From Toxotes chatareus (Eukaryota; Chordata; Actinopteri; Toxotidae), in the NCBI GenBank assembly GCA_016801885.1, contig CM028888.1, forward strand, positions 18,213,170-18,277,169: a stretch of 64,000 nt of DNA. Direction: 5' to 3'. Positions 22,308 to 35,288 of this stretch are shown one piece after another. Within the stretch, counting starts at the first letter, position 1. Each line of letters opens with the position of its first letter. The translations under genes and the position numbers were made by a program. Below the pieces are notes generated by a model that was given only the letters and a program-made list of their open reading frames with translations, was not told the DNA's origin and ran no database searches.

Positions 22308-23118
22308 ATGTGGGAACAGGAGGAATTTGCCAAACACTGGAGGAATGAATTTCCCGACGGAGAAGTGCCTCAGATGGACTTGAAGTCTGTAGAGGACATC
22401 GAGTCGGAGCTGGAGACGTGTAAATCCAACCTGAAGAGGCTCCAGAAGGCTCTGGCGGAGGAGAAATTCAAGGTGATCTACCTGCAGACCACCATGGCTC
22501 GGCAGAAAAGACACGACCCGGGAAGGTTTGAAGGCAAAGATGAAAACTTTAATGCTGACACGTTTGCCCTGTCTAACACGGGGAATATTGGGAAGCCGCC
22601 GCGGCGGAACGATGAGGGCGACCGGGAGCGGACCAAGGTGCATGGCTATGGAGGCGTAAGGCTCCACGCGGCAGGTAACACAGCCGGGGTCACCAGCTCC
22701 TTCATGCGGGAACGGGGCAGGTTCAGCGGCAAGACAGGTATACCCGTCCCCATCCCTGTCCCGCCGCCACAGAGACCCAGCTCTCACAGAGGAAACACGG
22801 TCCCTACCATCGTCTCTCAACCGAATGACAACGAGGAGAGCAGCGACAGAGAGTACGAGGACACGGAGCTGAATGAGAATTTCGTCAGGAATAACTTGCT
22901 GGCACCAAAGACCGGCGGCAGAGACAGTCAGAGGACCTGCAGGGAGACCCGACGGCCTTTCCGTCACAGCAGAGATTTTGACTCCGGCGACGACGGCAGG
23001 CTGTCCCCGTCCTTTTCGCACATTCACCACAGAGCCTCTCGCGGTTCCGGGTGCAGCACCCCTGACCCGAAGAGTGATGGGTACCTGAGCTCCGACCATG
23101 AAGACTCCTCTTCTGCAG
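22308..23118 (+). CDS. abr: abr first exon A, BCR-like N-terminal coiled coil
   Basis: ATG at 22308 starts MWEQEEFAKHWRNEFPDGEV, followed by SVEDIESELETCKSNLKRLQ and IYLQTTMARQKR. This aligns with the N-terminal oligomerisation coiled coil of BCR (FAEAWKAQFPDSEPP, SVGDIEQELERCK, IYLQTLLAKEK). Around residue 180, EYEDTELNENFVRNNLL matches BCR DYEDAELNPRFLKDNLI. Between them is a basic, proline-rich linker. The exon ends in phase 1 at GTAATG (23119); a competing phase-1 donor GTGAGG lies at 23242. The frame stops at 23256 if unspliced. It lies 17.6 kb upstream of the classical ABR first exon on the same strand with the same exit phase. I infer it is an alternative abr first exon giving a BCR-type N-terminus. 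A separate BCR-like gene is less likely but not excluded. Confidence 0.85.
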
Positions 23119-23497
23119 GTAATGTCAGCACCATGGAAATGAGAACTAGAAATATGGAGACACAATATTACAACAGTGAAATCAATCACTGCGACCTTAG
23201 CTCTTTATTACTAGACTGTGGAAAAGATAGAAAGGCCCTGGGTGAGGATCTGGAGTAGAGATAGTGCGTTTTGAATATGGGCAGGGGCCTGGCATCAGGG
23301 AGCATTAGACATACATATTCACAGATGGCAGTATGTTCCAGATTCACTGAAATATGTTTTCTCATCCAACGCAAGCGTTGCGTTTGACTTTGGTGGCCTC
23401 AGTATGCACAGGCTACCCTCTGGTCAATATTAGATCACAGCCTCGGCCACTGTCCTGCCATGCACAGTCGCTTGCAATTGATAAACAATGTTATGTG

Positions 23498-23522
23498 ATT
23501 TATTTATTTATTTATTTATTTG
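23498..23522. repeat. (TTTA)n microsatellite
   Basis: About six TTTA units. Confidence 0.9.
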
Positions 23523-23736
23523 TGGCTCTCGTGTCCCTGACTAGTGAGACCCACTTTTTGTAGCGGACATGAAGTTTGGCTCAGCACCAGAGCTAAAGTA
23601 AACTTATTGCTCTAAGTGGTGTTGCAGATAAGAGATGTGATGTAGGGGAACTAGTGGTTGTTACCACAGAGTGTGCTGCAACATAGCACTTTTCAGGTAG
23701 GGGCAAAACAGGAAAAGTAAGCAACTATATTACTGA

Positions 23737-23761
23737 TTTTTTTTTTTTTTTTTTTTTTTTT
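23737..23761. repeat. T25 homopolymer
   Basis: Unbroken run of 25 T; could be the tail of a minus-strand retroposon but no body is recognised to its right. Confidence 0.9.
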
Positions 23762-24540
23762 AAAGAAGAAGTTTCTTGTTTAAACTCATGCTGTGGTATC
23801 ACATTATTTTTTTCTTTGCTTTTTTTAAATCCAGTGGATTAGTGATTTTCTTCAGACTGGGTCTAAGGCTACTACATTAAGTAGTCTGTGGTCTTAACTT
23901 TGGGAATAGATGTCTCTGGTGTAGATTAGGGACAAAACAAAAGAGGACTGCAGTGGTTTTAGTCTGGGCCCAAAGGAACTGCAAAGTAGTTGAGGGTCAG
24001 TGCTAATGGAACTGAAACTGTCAGAAAGGCAGAAAAAAATCCAGTGTTGATACAGGCTTGATACATATTTGATTTTTTTTTTACTGTGGTATTGAGTTAA
24101 AAAAAACAAACAAAACAAAAAACAGATGTAATCTGATGTATGTTTGCAACTTTCCTGATATAAATGACTGTGAAAGTAACACCAAAGAACGTGGCAAACA
24201 AACAACACCCTCCCTCTAACAAAGAAACCAGAACCAAATATGAAAATTAATCTGACACATTTTTGTTTTTCAACAAAAACTAGTTAATGGTCAAAACAAA
24301 AATGTCTTGAGACTTCAGTTCACACTGAAATCCAAGGATTAAAGCTATAAAGATGTCCTGCATCGTTGACATGACGGCCAACGTGGACAGAGCAATGTAC
24401 ATTTTGAATTTCTTCTGATAATCGGACACAGGTCAAATGTAAGTAAGATTAGTTTAATTTCAGTCTCATTTTAGTGAGTGCGTACAACTTTATTTGTATA
24501 ATTCTCACTGACAAGCTTTAAGGTTACATGGTGCCTTATA

Positions 24541-24910
24541 GGAACTGTTCTACATTTTGGGGAATGCTTCGTTCCTGTTCTCACCAAGAGTTATGGGAAG
24601 GCTGATATTATTCTCCTGTCTATACAGTAAATATGAAGCTAGCACCATCAGTTAGTTTGCTTAGCTAAGCACAGAGGTTGGAAGCATGGGGAAATGGTTA
24701 GCTTGACTCTGTCTGGCAGCAATAAAATCGGCCTACTCGCGACTTTAAAGCTCATAAATATGTTTGGTTAATCTATAAAAAAACAAAGTGTTGTTTGTTG
24801 TGGTTTTCATGGTGTTATGTGCCAGACTATTTCTAGTCGAATTGTGTTGTTGTGACTGAGAGGTTGCCAGACAAGGAGTGAAGAGGAGTCCCAAAATGTT
24901 GAACTGTTCC
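24541..24910. mobile_element. Non-autonomous DNA transposon (MITE), family 1 copy A
   Basis: The two ends are inverted repeats of 21 bases that match at 19 positions (24541-24561 and 24890-24910). The inner sequence includes AAATATGAAGCTAGCACC and TTAGCTTAGCTAAG-like phrases that I recognise from a very common teleost repeat. It has no coding capacity. A second, more decayed copy is at about 42083-42425. Confidence 0.8.
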
Positions 24911-26289
24911 TTTAACGTGTCTGTTCATCAGGAATACTCACATCAATGTGGAACAAAAATCAAAGAGCTGCTTGCCAGTGATTTGTCAGTAGCTGTAAAA
25001 GAAAAGAAAAGGTACCATTGGACACACAGAATCTGTTTACTTCACTGACAGAACATGTCCACGAGGTAAAGTAACCATATGGAGGCTAATCCAGGAAGCA
25101 GGAGTCACACACATGCTGTGGCCTTACTTTGAAACTTCCTCAAGAACGTGTGGCAATATTAACTGGGACTGTCTGCATGTCATGAGTCAGGAGTGAATGA
25201 CTAGCTTGAACATGAGAATAGATTGAGGAAGGCCTTTAGAGCAAACAAAACGTTTTTTTTTTTTTGTAACCACATCCTTTTGTCCCGGTCTGTTCTGTCC
25301 TTTAATACAGTACGTGAGGATTATGGGTGGCTTAGTACTGATTGTTACCTCATAGTTTCATTTTTGGATGGAATTTAGTAATAACAAAAGTGATTTGCTA
25401 GATATTAAATATTTAGGCTGGACCCCTGAAACAAAGTGTCAGCACCAACCTGGCAACAGTGCAGTGAATACTGACACTAAGGCTTTGTCTTCATGTCAAT
25501 ATGACTGAGGAAAGCAGCTAAGTCTGAAGACACACCTTTGTTGAAATGCTGTACTTTATCACAGAGACATGAACTTGTGGGAAATGGCTCGAAAAGAAAG
25601 TCATTGGACATGACTCAGTGTGAGAGCTCGTCTCAGACCTTGCATACAAAACTGGGAGAGCAAAGAAAAGGAAAAGCAAACAACTGATGTGTTTTCTAAT
25701 CGTGGCACACTGCTTTAGAGGATGTATGTTCCCATAATTCTGTGGGTCAGTAAGGATAAACACTTACAGTAAGTCTCTTGGTCTGTTCCATCTTTAATGT
25801 CTGACAGGATATTGATGTGTTGCTCTGACAGCTGTGAAAATGAGTGGAAAGACTTAATAGAAGTTAAACACAATGGAGGGTGTGTGGAGCTGTGGGAAGA
25901 CCTGGAGGTATTTTAGTGGCCTCTGTCCAGCCACATACACACCAGCAGTGGGCTCATGCCAGGGGTGTTGCTCATATCAATGCCTTTGTGTAGCATGCGT
26001 TTGCTGTGAAGAGGTCCTCCATCAGGTCATGTGAGTGTGAGGCCATAGGTCTTGGATGGTTCCTGATTCACCTCTGATTCACAGCACGGTGTTGAGTTTA
26101 ACCTGGACCAATCCAGTGTTATTGCAAGACTTTTGCAATAAGCTTTGTGTTTTTTTTTTGTTTTGTTTTTTAATGATTTTGTTGAATCAACAATCTCTCT
26201 GAGCAAGTCTGACAGTTTAATATAGTTTTCCCTGGTCTTTGTTGGACTTGCATTAGTCCAGTCCAGTCATGCCAGCATGCAGCTGACGG

Positions 26290-26636
26290 CTGTTAGGCGT
26301 GATGAACGGCTTTTCTAGCAAGTTAAGAGTGCGGCTTTGGACTTTGGACCGGCCTGAGATCGGAGGGTTGTGGGTTCGATCCCTCGACCAAGTGCAAAAA
26401 ACGGATAAGGTGGTGGTGAAGGAGACGCGCCTCCTCTGCCTCTGCGACCATGGCTGTGGTGCCCCTGAGCAAGGCACCGATCCACCCCAGCTCCCCGGGC
26501 GCCTCAGTAGGCAGCCCCCTGCCCCAGCATCTCTGGTGCATGTGCATGCTTGTGTGTGTGTTTCGTTCACTTGGTGTGGGTAAAATGCAGAGTAATTTCC
26601 CCAGGAGGGATCAATAAAGTAATTAAAAAAAAAATA
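26290..26636 (+). mobile_element. tRNA-derived SINE with conserved middle and AATAAA-like tail
   Basis: A tRNA-like head contains a good B box (GGGTTCGATCC at about 26371). It is followed by the phrase GTGCCCCTGAGCAAGGCACC, common in percomorph SINEs. It ends CAGGAGGGATCAATAAAGTA plus an A run. The A box is poor and no target duplication is visible, so the 5' end is approximate and may be truncated. Confidence 0.75.
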
Positions 26637-26803
26637 ATTGAAAGCATCTTAGTGGAGAAATTTCTTTATTGAGAGCCAGTAAGAGTAAGTGTATTACCTT
26701 CTTTATTTTTAGCCCATAGAAACTTTTAATCTCTGTTTTTATTTGTGCAGTTCACATTAAAGCTGGATGACTCATCGCTTAACTGGTGATTGAAACTGAT
26801 AAA

Positions 26804-27005
26804 GTTATGTCATGTCATCATCTGCTGCTTATCTGGGTCCGGGCCCAGGTCTCGGGGGTGACCACCGCCCAGTCCACAATGCACCGAAGTCCTACGGCAC
26901 CTACCATGGGTGGTGGGCCCATGGGAGGCGGTGCCACCTGCAGTGGGGCTCAAACCCACAACGAGATTGAGTCTCGTGCTCTACCAACTGAGCTAACCAG
27001 GCAGC
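26804..27005 (-). mobile_element. tRNA-Lys-headed SINE, copy A
   Basis: On the minus strand it starts GCTGCCTGGTTAGCTCAGTT, with A box TTAGCTCAGTTGGTAGAGC and B box GGGTTTGAGCC. A body of about 130 bases shared with copy B follows, ending in ATGACATGAC-type units. It is flanked by the 12-base direct repeat GAAACTGATAAA (26792-26803 and 27006-27017), a target-site duplication. The anticodon arm is shortened by a small deletion. Confidence 0.9.
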
Positions 27006-28520
27006 GAAACTGATAAAAGTTTCAACTGATAACATAAATGTGATACTTAAAGTTCACTGGGTCAATTAATTAAGAGCCGTTTTTCATGTTCCTCTTACCT
27101 GTAACATGCTTCTTTGTCAGAATTGAAGCATTTAAATATGAAATTTCGTATGACTGATAAAAGCGAGGCCTGGTTTGTTCTTATAATTATTATTATATTA
27201 TTATTTTAAAAACCTTGTAGGCAGCATCTTAAGATGAGTCACCGCATAAACAGTAACACTAACGAGAGATAATTTGTGGTAACAAGTATTTTGGTTCTGG
27301 ACTGTGGAGGTATCATTTTGGAATTATAGTGCTGTTAAAACATACAATTAGGGAACAACACATTTAATGTTAACACTGCAGAGTATTGGTTGTGTTAAAC
27401 CCAAAGTACACATGCACAGATTGTTGGTCATTTTGAAAGGTGAGATAATGATCAAATCCAACATGACAGGAATAATTATTGCGTTCATGACTTTCCACTC
27501 TCTTCAAAATTAGCTCACCACTCATCACCTCCTATTCACAGGAATTATCTCGTAAGATTATCAAATTTTTTCCCTCAAAATCTTTTGAAGGTTTATCAGT
27601 TGCGTTTCTTCTGTAACATAACTGATAAAACTGGATCAGCAGACAGGACTTGGCAGCACATGCTGCTAATCATCCTGCTAATGGGCTCAGTTTCCATGTC
27701 TTTATATGCTGTTGACACAATGAATGAATGACAGTGAATAACATGCAGATTATTTTTAATGAAGATCTTGAAAGGTTCGTGTGGAAGTTCTGTCCCCACG
27801 TGCTCGAAAAGACAGACTGGTGAAGAAACCAGTTATTGACGCTCTGCGAATGAGTGGCTGTTTATTATGACATGCATATTTTTCCTTTTCCTTGGGTTGG
27901 CTTTTCTTCCCTCAGATAAGCAGGACTTGTCCGGGCTCGTGCTGAATAGCGTGTGCAGCGGGGGAACTATGAGCCTGTCATATTGTTTCCATTTTACGCT
28001 CAGAGGTGTAAATGGCTGCTCAGAGTCTTTGGTTTGTTTGTGCTTTTCTCATAAACCAGTGCATAACAGTGTCCTGGCTCTGAGGCCTCAGTATATACCC
28101 TGTACTCACTTCTGGTTTGTATGTATTATTACTGGATAGTTGACAGTTCCTACACTGTCTTAGTGTGAAGTGAGGGCGTTACACTGTCAGACTGTCCTCG
28201 GAGTACGTAGGCAAAAATCCCCACAAACCAGGGAAAATCTCTCCCAGAACTCTGGCTCATCTCCGTTATTTCCAAGGCAACACTGCTGCATGGCTGCTCC
28301 TGTGGTGTCTCAGCTTGTTTGCCTGCTTTTGGTCGCACAAAAGCAACACAGGGCTTTTAACATGTCTAATGATTTTCAGAAGATACTAAAAATCGAGTGC
28401 TGAAACAAAGTAACTGCTTAGTTGAAATGTGCAGAAATATGTGGTCATGTCATGGTATAAAGACTTAAAGGAAGAAAGCTACAACAGATCACATTTAGAC
28501 AGGTGTGTGTTTTGTTTAGG

Positions 28521-28858
28521 CGGAGCAGGAAATTAATCTGCAACTATTTTGATAACTGATTAATTATTTCAGTCACTTATCAAGCAAAATGCGAAATATT
28601 TGCTCGTCCCAGTCTGTCAAATGTGAGAATTTGCTGCAAAAAAAACCAAATATGATAGTATATTGAATATCATTAAGGCCTTATACTGTTGGAAGTTGGG
28701 GAAAAAAACAAGCAATTTGAAAATGTCATTCAGGGCTCTGAAAATCGCGATGGTCATTTTGTCACTATGTTTTGATTTTTCATAGATAAATAATTAATAA
28801 ATGATTAATGGAGAAAATAGACCATTAATTGATAATGAAAATAATAAGTGGTTTCAGG
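28521..28858. mobile_element. AT-rich non-autonomous DNA element (GATTAATCG-type teleost repeat)
   Basis: Phrases such as ATTAATCTGCAACTATTTTGATAA, GTGAGAATTTGCTGC, AACAAGCAATTTGAAAA and ATTGATAATGAAAATAAT match a repeat very common in teleost introns and UTRs, which I recall as a hAT-like MITE. The typical GGGCTGCAACTA ends are missing, so the copy is truncated at both sides. Identification is from memory. Confidence 0.6.
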
Positions 28859-30958
28859 CTTCTGCTTTTTTCCTCTTGAAACCCAAGAGGTTGATATTGT
28901 GATAGATTTATTTAGATCACAGATTCTGTTGCAGCTTTACATGGATTTATTGCCTCTGTGGAAAGCTTTGATTTTATACTGTGATTCTGCACCCACCTTG
29001 TGATTCTATTTCATCTTCTCCATGAATGGAATTCAATTTCTTTTATATTCAAGTACCTAGAAAATAAGTGAAGGCATTCAAAGGACCCATGGCTTTAACT
29101 CCTCAAAACTAATATAATGTGAATGGTCTGACTTGTCCTCGTTACCTTGGTGATGAAAGTGTCGTCTCAGTTGCTCAGGGTGGCTGGCAGGATGTCTGTG
29201 ATGAGGAGGTGTGGGTTTTTGCAGCATCATTGCTCGTTTACAAGGTGAATGCAGGAGTGTTTGAATGTGTGCAGAAGCCTTGACCTTAACTCTACAGCGG
29301 AGGTGTGAAATGCAAGGCCGGGACTCGCAGTACAAATAAGCAAGCTTGAATACCGCCTCGTGCTGAATGCATCTAAATATGCACCGAGCAGAGTGTGCAC
29401 ATGCACATGCACATGCACAAAAATCAAGGTCAAGCCGTGTTTCTCACGGTTTGTTACACGTTGCATACAAATACCTGCATCCTCCGTTTTCTCTAAGTTA
29501 CCTGTCATAAAAATTCACAGCAGTAAATTTGACTTGATCTGGGGTCTTTAACCAAAGTGTTTTTTCATCATAGTAGGATTTCCCTCAAGCCGACTCCAGA
29601 CTTATGCGTCAGCCAATGTAGTTATTCTCACCCTACAGAAAATGCTGTGACGCAGTGTCCTCTTGTAGTCCGCTGACGGCGACAGCCACAATTACTAACT
29701 ACTGAAACTGTTGAGTAATGACAGTTGCTGAGGTGTCAGGTGTGTCAGATTGAAATGCGATTTAGAGAAAGAATTTGGTTGTACCATTCAGCCTTTTCGG
29801 AGTCTCTTTTGTGGTCGCATCTAATCAGGTGTAACCCATGAAACGGACACTGAATAAAATAAAAATTTAAATAAATAAATATTGTGGCTGCTAAGTTAGT
29901 GGCTTTATTAGAGTGCAGTTAGTCTGATCGTGACAGCAGTATGAACTCAAGACCATGAGAGCAGAGCTTTGTTAACTTCCTGATTAACTTCCGTCTTACT
30001 GTACATGGGACTTTGGCACTCTGCCCTTTGTATCTGTGTTTTTATCTTTTCCAGGAATAAACAAAGGTGTGGACCTCCCTGGGGGTTCATGATTAGGGAC
30101 ATAGCTACTAAGCAAAGCCCCTGCTACTGTTCCTGTCTCCCATGAGACAGGGCTGAACTGGATTTACCCCCTCTCTCACCCTTTCTTGCCCTGAGTCAAC
30201 CCATTGTATAAACAAAGGCTAGACAAACAAACTGAGAGACCTGTCTCACTTACTGTGTTTCCTGCAGATTTTGGCTTGTAGCTAGGATTTTGACATGGGG
30301 GAACACTGAGGCACAGGAAATTCAGACTTCATGTGAAAGTGTTTCAGTTCAAATCAAGTTGAGGTGAGCAGCTGCAAGATAGAGGGGCGTCTGACTGTGG
30401 TGGTTTTCCTGTCAGTTAACTGATTCATACAGCCCTGCCAAATGAACAAACCAACCGTGTGTCCTACACAAAACTGACGTCAATAAAGTCACTCACTGTG
30501 GCTGATTGTAAATGAACAGAAATGAAAGGAAGTCACATTAGCTGCCAGGTTAGTAAGAAAGAATATGGAAAACACAGGTTAGCTACAGTAACTGCGCCAC
30601 TACTCTCCCCTGGCCTCCACACTGAGAGTAGAAGAAGAGACTCGCTTCTCCCTGTTCCCTCTGTAAGGTTTCCAGTTTAGATTTTCCCTTTAGGGCACTA
30701 CAGTTCTGAACAGAGCACTCAATATTTTGATGGCTAAAAATTTGGCTTGTATTTATTGGTCTTATTATATAATATTTGTTGGTATGTTTCACAGCCCTGC
30801 TCTTTGTAAGTCTCTGTGGAAAACAGTGCAAACTACATGTGTATGATAAACACTGTGTGACCAGAGCTCACTTCATTGCAAAGCCACTTAACTTATGCTT
30901 TACTGCCATTTATTAATTACGTAGACCTTATATAGATGCAGCTTGCATGTAGGCATAT

Positions 30959-30985
30959 ACAGTATATATATATATATATATATAT
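30959..30985. repeat. (AT)n microsatellite
   Basis: About 12 AT units. Confidence 0.9.
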
Positions 30986-33347
30986 GTATACAGCTACAAC
31001 TATTTTTAAAATTATTTTTGACATTTAGAAAAACTTCCTCTAAGTCTGAAATCACTGAAAGCACCAAGCCACTTCTGATAGGCTGACAGCTATGGCTGCC
31101 ATGGAGACGACCATTGGAGTGTTTGTGTGTGGTAAAGAGATGGAGGGGGGTGTCTGTGTGTGTGGTACAGAGATGGGTTAGGGGGGTGTGTGTGTGTGTG
31201 TGTTATTCAGTTTCTGTTTTGAAAGTTTGAGCCTAACTTAATTATAAATTAACAGGGCATGAGAGGCTGTGTAATGAAATGGTAATGAATGCAGTCAGGG
31301 GCAGTGCTACTGTAAACTTGTCATAGCTTGTTGTTTTACACCAGAAAGAGAAAGTGTAAATGGGTATCAGGTGCTGTTATTATGTAGAAACATTATGCAT
31401 AGGCCTAGTTTACTGCTTTATATGCAGTTGAAGTTTTTGTGAAGTTTTCAGTCAAAGAGGGAAGCTGAATGCGGTAGTCGGCCTGTGGGAGGCACAGTGG
31501 TCAATAGCTGCTGACTCCAGCTGGTTTGGAGGGAGATTATAATCTGGACATCTTTTTTTTAAATGCATGTTCTTTCTGATTCTGTTTCATTTGATTTCAG
31601 AAGTATAAGAAGACCAAGGTTGATGTTTGACAACCATAAGTTCTTAATGCTTAGAAAGGTTATTACGACAAAGACAAATCGACTAGTTAGATTGGTAGTT
31701 TAGATTATAAAGCACCAGCAAGTCCATTAAATCCCACCAAAATCTCAAACAGTGTAGGATGACAATAAAGTTGTAATCGCACTCTTGGTCTTGTTTTGTC
31801 TCTGAATGTATTGTTTGGGCCTTCTACCTGTCGGTGTGTGAACGTCTCACAGTGACAGTGTTGCCGTGTCAGATGGCAGCCATAATCAAACCAGAGGAAA
31901 AATACTTTCATGGACTGTCATGGACCATCACCTCAGGCTTTCATAGCTGTCACAGCAGGAGATGTTCTCATGACCCAGCTGTCTTTTTTCCCCCCACAGA
32001 ACACAGGTATTCTCTGTCAGCACCACAAGACATAAGTTCTTGCCAGTCTTTGTCACGCTTTCCCTTCTGTGTCGCTCACAGGAAAGCTATTTCTGTTGTT
32101 GGCTGCACGCTGGGGAATTCATGAAAAATAGGCCTTCACTGAAGTACAACGGCTGCTCTTCTGTACAGCCTCTTGTTGAGACAGAAACACCTGTACCAAA
32201 ACATGAAGATGTTCTCAGTTCTCTGTCATGGTGTCTGCCTGTTATCCTGAGGATATCCTTTGCTATGCCCATTACTCTCACTTCCACTTGTTGCTTGGTG
32301 GAAATGGAAAGAGATGGACAAATACACAGAGAGGTCAATTGAAAGTTTTACATGAATTGCATAAAAGAAGCTGTAGTAATGCCTCAGTATAGTAATATTG
32401 TAATAAGACAGGGTAGAAACATTTGTTTACTGGTCATATGACGAAGTCAGTGTCAAAGAGAAAGGAAAGAAGTGTTTGAGTTTCAGGTCACAGGAGCTCC
32501 TGGTGTGGATATCGAATGTCACTGTGTAACAGAAGCACACGCTACACTAAGCCTGCAAGTCTGGGGTTATAAGTGTGGGCATCGCATTATACTTAAAGTA
32601 AGATCACTCAAGCAGAAAGTTGTGTCTGTCCCCCCCTGAGCTGTGGCTGTTTGCTCAGTGTTGAGGGACTACTTGTCGGATCAGACACTGTTTGTTGGTG
32701 CACGGTCATAATTGCTCTCTAGCCGCAAGTTGTTGGCAAATGAACTGAGAGCAACGCACTGCAGTGCTGTTGGCTTAGAGGATTTGATTTTATCCACCCT
32801 CATTGTGCAACTTTCACTGCCTTCATTTAAGTGAATTCATTGTATTTGAAGATTTGTTTTTACTGTGATGTGAATATATTGAAGCGGGTGTCACATATTT
32901 CTGATGGTGTCACAGCCAGTCAAAGCAGCCACCTGTTGCTTTGTGCTGCTAATATACTGCACATCCTCTGTAGGAACCAGAGCATGAAATGTTCTCAAGA
33001 CACTTTATGACGTTAATGCTAAAGACTGTAATGTCAAAGATGGCAAAACTGTGTGACAAATGACTGTGACGCTCAGGTGGTTTTTAACAGCCCATACATT
33101 TATGAACAAGCGGAAAACAGACTGATGTGGATGAATAGAGAGATCTTATGCCTGCTTATTCCTCTACAGTGCAGCTTTCACTGTCTGTTTTGCCGTGAGC
33201 GTCCCTCTCATGTGTCCTGATGATACCGTTAACCTGAGACAGGAGGTGTGGTAACTAACTCAACTCAACCAATCCCGCTGCAGCTCCAGCATCAAACCAC
33301 ATTTTATCAGTAGCTGTGCTTCTGGAGCCTTTTATTTCCACAAACAG

Positions 33348-33374
33348 TCCCACAATCCCAGTGTGATTGTGGGA
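33348..33374. repeat. Short perfect hairpin
   Basis: Ten-base arms TCCCACAATC and GATTGTGGGA with a seven-base loop. No T run follows and there is no other evidence for an RNA gene. Confidence 0.7.
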
Positions 33375-34488
33375 TCCAGAGGAGATTGATATAGCACCCT
33401 TGTGTGGTCGTCTGTAACAGTGACAGTTTTGCTGTGGTGTGTGTTTGTTTAAAAATGTTCAATCATTAAGGTTTGGTGATGATTTAGGTGTTAGTAATAA
33501 TCTGATTATGCACCTTAGAGTGATCTTCCCCATAATCATTTTTGTGTGGTATTAAAGGGGCATTCCACCAATTTTACACTTAAAGTTCAATTTCCTCGCC
33601 ATGAGGAGTATTACTCAGCCTGGGACAGCATTTCTTTAATGTCTTCTGTGGCTGTGGAGGGGTTTTCTTTGTTTGATTTGTCAATGAGCGTGAAGATGAA
33701 GAGTCAGGATATCTCCGCCTCTGTTACTTTGATTTTGACCACTTTTCTTTCTCTGCTTGTTGGGAGGAGATAGTTAATTTGAATGGTTTGTATTGAAAAC
33801 GGAAATTGTTACAGATGCTTCCTTCCAGTGACCACAGTTACAGCTCACGCATTAATGGGTTGCTCATAGACTAATAGTTATGGTTATGGAAATATAACTT
33901 GCCTGACGTGAATATGTTTTCCCCTCTTTGTTGCAAGATGTAGCTGAGTCAGTGTCAGCCGACTTCTTAAGCAGAACAATTCGAAGGTCTTACCTGGTCT
34001 TTCAGGTATTTATTACAGAGTTTTTAGAGGTTGGCTTGATGGTAAACCTGCCTTTTATGGAATGTACCCACCAAAGTCATTATGATCCACGGTTTTGTTT
34101 CATCTCCTCAGGATAGTTGGTTGAGCTCCAGAACTTGCATTGGCAGAAATTAAACACTAGAGTGCAGTGGTTCTTTATTTGGCCATCATGAGTACCTTTC
34201 TCTGGACTCCCTCTTCACTTTGTTAATGGTTTGTGTGAGTATATGTCACTGTTAGCCTGATAGTGACGACCTGGTTTTGTAGTTTAAAGGGTAGGTCCGT
34301 GATTAAATCAGTCAGTCCAGAGATCAGTTTGTCGAGTGGTTTGAAAATGCCAGACAAGCTCCCAGAGCAAGTGTGTGCCTGTGAAACAAAGAGAAAGGAA
34401 GCATGTGTGTGGAAAAAGCAAACACTAATGATGAGCAAACAGCATAAATAACACATTAGATGTTTTACAGTATGTATGCATGTATATC

Positions 34489-34516
34489 TGTGTGTGTGTG
34501 TGTGTGTGTGTGTGTG
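34489..34516. repeat. (GT)n microsatellite
   Basis: About 14 units. Confidence 0.9.
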
Positions 34517-35244
34517 GGCAGTTTTCTTTATCTGGTGTCTGTCCAATCACAGCATGATTTGGATGATTTCCACATTGACCTCAATAGATCAAAGTGAATT
34601 CAGCTGGCATGGGATGAATACTCTCTCTGTCTCTCTCTCTCTCAGACACACACACACACACACTATCTTTCCTCGATTTCTTTGTCCCTTCTTGTGTCTT
34701 ATATTTAAGGGAGTGCTGTCTTATCACAAATCAGAAGCTGGTTTAATATAGAAACAGCAGACACACGCAAACACAGATATGTCACAGATATGTCACAGCT
34801 AGAAATGGTCGATCCGTGTAATTGGGTGGTGAAGGAGTTTGGGGGGAGATCCAGGGCAAATGAGGTGAGAGGGGATCTTGCCTGCCAGAGCACATGCTGT
34901 GATACACAGACAGACGTGTATGAATCAGATAAAATAAAGCTTGATGATGAGAGGTTAATTGTCATGGAGCAGTGTTACCAATTAAAGTCATATAAAGAGC
35001 AGTTTTCTTCCAATAAACACATGTGCACACATATGACTAGAGGGAGGAGGAATGGGAGGGCGACAGTAGAATTACTTGTTGGATAAATGACTCTGTGTAT
35101 TTTCACATTTTCACCCATTTAGAATTGATGGAGAAAAAAAATACAGTGATTATGACAAACACAGAAAAGAGACAAACAACTTCTGTTGAGATATAAAAAA
35201 AAAAAAACCCCAAGGGGCTTTCACACCATTTGTCTTAAAAAAAA

Positions 35245-35288
35245 ACAGACAATAACAAACAGTAAAAAAAAAAAAAAAAAAAAAAAGA
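35245..35288. repeat. A-rich runs
   Basis: Several A runs, the longest about 24 bases; origin unclear. Confidence 0.7.

Noticed and set aside
22233..23189. A 318-codon open frame on the minus strand opposite the BCR-like abr exon
   Set aside because: It mirrors the GC-rich coding exon on the plus strand, starts without a good context, has no domain and is broken by no intron logic. The plus-strand frame has clear BCR homology.
33546..33773. A 75-codon frame after ATTAAAGGGGCATTCCACC
   Set aside because: The opening phrase resembles a common teleost repeat, but I could not find a matching second end or family member in the window, so neither a gene nor an element is called.
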